64,000 bases of DNA from Acanthornis magna (Eukaryota > Chordata > Aves > Passeriformes > Acanthizidae), in contig JAWUZG010000159.1 in NCBI GenBank assembly GCA_036785705.1, positions 1,488,001 to 1,552,000 on the forward strand, given 5' to 3'. The translations under genes and the position numbers were made by a program. Under the pieces are notes generated by a model. That model searched no databases, was not told the DNA's origin, and worked only from the letters and a program-made list of their open reading frames with translations. Positions 60,200 to 64,000 of the stretch are shown here, in pieces (position 1 is the stretch's first letter; the number at the start of each line of letters is the position of its first letter).

Positions 60200-63100
60200 G
60201 CCTCCTCCGGACCTTGCAGAGAGGGGGGAAAAAAAAAAAAATCACTTTTCCCCTCTTTTACGCACTGAGATGTGTTTCACACAATCCCCTGAAATGAAAT
60301 AATGTAGAATAAGCGCGGTTCGAAGCCCCCTGACCCGTAATGGCCGGAGAAGCGAGGCCGGTGGTCGGGGAAGGATGGAGATCACAGCGGATGGAGATCA
60401 CAGCCGGAGCCGCGATGGAAAACCTCCCGCTGCAACAAAGGGCAGGGCTTTGCCCTTTTGACTGTCGCGCTGAAGGATCTGACAGAAACTGCCCTATATT
60501 TCAAAGGACGGAGCTTAACAGGGCAGGATAGGTCTGGAGCGTGGGGGAAGTCGGCGCGATCGCACGATGGCTGCGGTGAGCGGGGGAATCGCTCTCGATG
60601 CTGTGCGGTCGCTGGATTGTGAAAGCAGGAGCTGGTCCAGCAGATAAAACGTTTGCAAGCTGTTTATCAACATCTGCGTGCTGTGATTGCGCCCAAAATT
60701 GGGGAAATACGTGTCCGACCAGCGGGGTTGGCCGTTTGCATAGTTAACTGACTTAGGTGTGTAATCACAGTAATTGCCCGGATAATTGGGTGCCGAAGGT
60801 TTAAAAATTGCCTCCGTGGTTTCCTTTCCCTCATCCTATATGTTTCCTTCATCTTTGGCTTTCAAGTAGGCAGACCTTCTGTTGAAATCTTAGACTTGAC
60901 TTTTATGCCTACTCTTCAGTCAAATCCATTTCTATAAGGTGCTTCTAATCTCTAGGACATCCCCTCACAAAAAAGTGTATTTTCCCCTTTTTAATCTGTA
61001 ATTTAAATAAACGGATGTTCCGTCATGTGTTTTCCTCCCCCTGTTTCCTCCTACATACCCTAAATACCTTTAATTTTGAAAAGACTATGAATAAACCTGA
61101 TTAATGAAAACAAAATGCCTTTTCACTCCAGCATGTTTTTAATTACCTCTTCATTTTATATTGCAACAGAGTCCAAGCACCACCTTCCTAGAAAGAGTTC
61201 CATTAAAATGCAAATGAAGACTTTGCAGAAGTTGTTAATGCAACCAAGGACACAATTTCTTAGACTTGAGCAGCGCAGAATCGGTGCTGGGTGGGGGTTC
61301 CTGCTGCCACCTGCTCTTTCTGCACACACAGTCCTGTGTAGAACACGTTTTCCAGCCTCTGTCACCTGTGGGTGGGGAGCACCAGAGCTGAACACACAAA
61401 ATTCCTTTTCCACCCTAAATGCTCACGCTGATTTTCATGTGAATCTGTCCCCCCCCATAGCTGCAGGTATTAAATCTTGTGTGCTTTAAGTCTGTCCTTT
61501 CCTTAAGCTGAAATAGGAAGGTTAGAGGGGCTGTTAAAAGTGGAGCTTTATCTTCATGCAATTATGTCTGTTTTGCACGACATCTGCATCATACCTGGTT
61601 GCAGCAATAACCATTCCTGCCTTCCCTCACTCGTCTATTTGAGACCAAGCTTCCTGTGTTACCCCAAAGCTCCTCAGGTGCAGGATGTACGCTCCCCTCC
61701 TCTCCTCCTGCCCGGGGTTTCTTCCCCAGGTCTTTGTTGGAAGAAAGCATTTCTTCCTGTGGTATTTATTTGTGTGTCAGGCTGGGCTGACTCCCCCGGA
61801 GCAGCAGCAGCTGCTGCCTGGGCACTGCCCTGGGGAACACTCCCAAGAGGGGGAGGGTGGCAGCAGGCCCCATTTCCCAAAGCTGTTCCACACAAAGGAT
61901 TTTTAGGAGACTTGAAAAGCTTTAATACCCTTTCACCGACCCCCTTCTCCTTTAATTAGAAGTTTGTATTGTATTTTAGGCAAATACTACAATAGCTCAG
62001 CCTGCCCTGAGAAGAGAGGTGCTTTCTCCTCATGAAGAGGGAAAGTGTGTGTGTGGAAAAATAAGAGCTGGAGGAAAAAAGATGGGCTGGAGGAAAAATC
62101 GGGGTCATTGGGGTAGTTCCTGTGATTTTTAGTGTGCAAAGCACCATAAACAAGGTGTTTGTTAGGAGTGCAATGTCATGTCAGGGGTTACAGACCACGT
62201 GTTTCCAGCCCGAGTCCACATCCCTCGCACACCACCATACCACAGCTTTTACCCTGGCAGAGACTGGTAGTATCACACTGCTGATGGGTTTTAGCCACTG
62301 GGACAACAGGTAAAATTCATATTCCTGTAGCACAAGAGTGCTTGGAGTCACCCTGACATGTTCCTTTTGCTCTACCAAGAGGACGTGGGCACCTGAACCC
62401 CTGGCACAGCCACGCTGACACCACGTGTCAGTGCTCCATGGTGATCATCCTCCCTGGGTGGGCAAATTAAGCCCTTTGAATTTCACTGCCTTTTTTGTGT
62501 CCCTGCACCTCTGTGATTGCTCCCTGCACAATCTCTGAGACCTTTCCAGTGCAAATAAGTCTGCACTATGCTCCCGTTGTCTCCTGTGCTGGGGTGTGGT
62601 GGGACCAGAGCAGGGGACAGCAGCAGAGGAGAGCTGGCTAGGTGCTGCATTCATACCATGTCCTATTTGCAAAAATATGGGATTGTTGAGGTTGGAAAAG
62701 ACCTCCAAGATCATCAAGTCCAAGCATTAATACCAAACCTACCACTAAACTATGTCTCCAAGCGCCACATCTACACGTTTTGTTTTTTAACACTTCCAGG
62801 GATGGAGATTCCACTATTTCCCTTGGCAGAAATTCACAAAATTTGCCAATATGGGCAAAGAAATTCCTGGCCAGAAATGCCAAATCATCAGTAATGCTGA
62901 GTATTCTCATTTCAGCTCCTCTCTCCAGCTCCAACTCTACCTTATGTTAATTGCAGTTGTAGGAGGTTCTACATTTGATAAATTAAAATAATTTGCTCTG
63001 TGTCCTGGTCATGTGGGCAGTTTGGGAACACGTTGACAAAATCCAAATGATCTAATTACTGTTTTTCCCCCTACTAAAGTTTTGTGCTCTGAAATAGAGA

Positions 63101-64000
63101 TGCCAAAGCAATCTGGAGCAATCTGTGATCTCTGCTCGCAGCCATCCCTATTTTGTTTCCATGTTCTGTACGTGGTAGACGTGGCTGTCCATCACCAAAT
63201 CCTGCTCTTCCCTAGGTACAGCAGGCAGAAAGCCATTTTGCAGAGCTCTGCCCCTGCCCTTCTCAGCATCTCTGGATCCCTGGAAATCCCGGGACCATCA
63301 GCTTTGTGAACCGCATGGAGAGCAGCTGGTGGATGTCGGAGGAAAGGGTTAAAGGACCCACATTCCTGTCGCCACTGCCCCGACCAAAGGTCAGGGGTTC
63401 CTTAGGTGAAGGAAAGGAGCAGCCCTGACCAGGTCATTTGAGGAGTAAACCACATCTGAGGGGAGCTAATGAAGCAGCATTTGTCTCTCTCGCAGGCTCA
63501 TACTCCCGGTCTGTGCCGGGCAAGTCGGAATTCCTTCTCTAGTGGGAGTGAAGATGTCGATTGTATTTTTTCCATGATGTGTATTGAGGCATTTGCTAGG
63601 TTGTGGGAGTAAACACTTGGGGGAATTCTCCATGAGCTAGCAAGGGCAAGTCACAAGCCTACTAAATATGGTGAGCGAAGATTACAAAAAAACCCTGGAG
63701 AATAAACCTCCCACTTTCCACCCCATCTCCCCACCACCACCACCCCCACAGATTTGTTCTCATTATCGTGCGCTGTGTTTCACTGCTGGCTGGGTTAACC
63801 CACTGCCATTTGTGGGACTAAACACATCGTGCTGATTTAGTTTTGTTTTCTGCACCCAAGGGCAGCGCTGGGGTGGTCCTTCATGGCTCCACCACGCACC
63901 GACAGGCACTGGAGCATCCTGCTGGAGCAGAGACACCAGATACTCAACAGGGGGGAACAGCAGGAAATGCTCCCAGGTCTGTAAATACTTGAGGGGGTGA
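60200..64000. other. Upstream flank of ZBTB46, no gene recognised
   Basis: Leaves the CpG island at about 60.2 kb and becomes AT-rich. It contains a two-copy 16-bp direct repeat (GGATGGAGATCACAGC) at 60373-60404 and one CR1 fragment near 62680. In human the next genes upstream are ABHD16B and TPD52L2. No exon of either was recognised here. Open frames are short and without domains. Confidence 0.6.
62680..62875 (-). mobile_element. CR1 LINE 3' fragment
   Basis: The plus strand reads GTTGAGGTTGGAAAAGACCT, CCAAGATCATCAAGTCCAAG, ACTAAACTATGTCTCCAAGC, CACATCTACACGTTTTGT and ACACTTCCAGGGATGGAGAT. This is the reverse complement of a common avian CR1 3' region, fading into unalignable sequence after about 62850. 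Confidence 0.93.

Larger units (their letters stand above)
59100..60200 (-). promoter_or_regulatory. ZBTB46: CpG-island promoter of ZBTB46
   Basis: Dense CpG DNA spanning exon 1. On the minus strand a CCAAT box (CCAATCAG) reads from 59802, with GC boxes nearby. GGGGCGTGG-type Sp/KLF sites appear (minus strand) near 59842-59822. Further upstream, CCGGAAGTG at 59899-59907 is an ETS/GABPA-type site on the plus strand. There is no TATA box. The start of transcription is probably between about 59600 and 59790 (inference). Confidence 0.7.

Noticed and set aside
59027..60245. Long Gly/Arg- and Pro/Ala-rich open frames on both strands (293 and 303 codons)
   Set aside because: They lie in the CpG island, where stop codons are rare. 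Composition is low-complexity and no conserved domain is seen.
60305..60345. tRNA B-box-like GGTTCGAAGCC near 60315
   Set aside because: No A box or cloverleaf can be built around it.

Overview
This is vertebrate nuclear DNA, almost certainly from a bird. Genes are split by GT-AG introns, the only clear interspersed repeats are CR1 LINE tails (several ending in the ATTCTATG-type octamer) plus a few very old MIR/L2-like SINE remnants, and two CpG-island promoters sit in otherwise AT-rich DNA. The two genes recognised, and their tail-to-tail order, match the SLC2A4RG-ZBTB46 neighbourhood known from human 20q13.33.

Layout. 1-1860: a CR1 tail, then GC-rich DNA with decayed tandem repeats. 1870-6380: a compact plus-strand gene, SLC2A4RG (GLUT4-enhancer/Huntington-promoter binding factor family), with a CpG-island promoter and eight coding exons giving 386 residues. 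6380-7335: short convergent intergenic gap. 7335 to about 59760: a minus-strand gene, ZBTB46, with a 4.5 kb 3'UTR, four coding exons (593 residues: BTB domain, then C2H2 fingers and an acidic tail) and a non-coding first exon in a CpG island at 59.1-60.2 kb. 60-64 kb: upstream flank with one CR1 fragment and no recognised gene.

The most interesting observation lies in ZBTB46 intron 3 at 19986-21961. Three minus-strand exons there have good splice sites and matching phases, and encode a second, different zinc-finger module (three C2H2 fingers plus one C2HC finger) with its own stop and a nearby AATAAA. The first has a phase-1 acceptor, which fits the phase-1 donors of both upstream ZBTB46 coding exons. 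The simplest reading is a switch at the 3' end: one BTB domain joined to either of two zinc-finger sets, as in Drosophila lola or broad. I do not know of this arrangement for ZBTB46, but I could not search for it.

A second regulatory point: if exon 1 is spliced directly to the BTB exon, a 15-codon upstream ORF crosses the junction and stops in an ATGA overlap with the ZBTB46 start codon. Both genes encode DNA-binding transcription regulators. They share no operon-like link, only a convergent arrangement.
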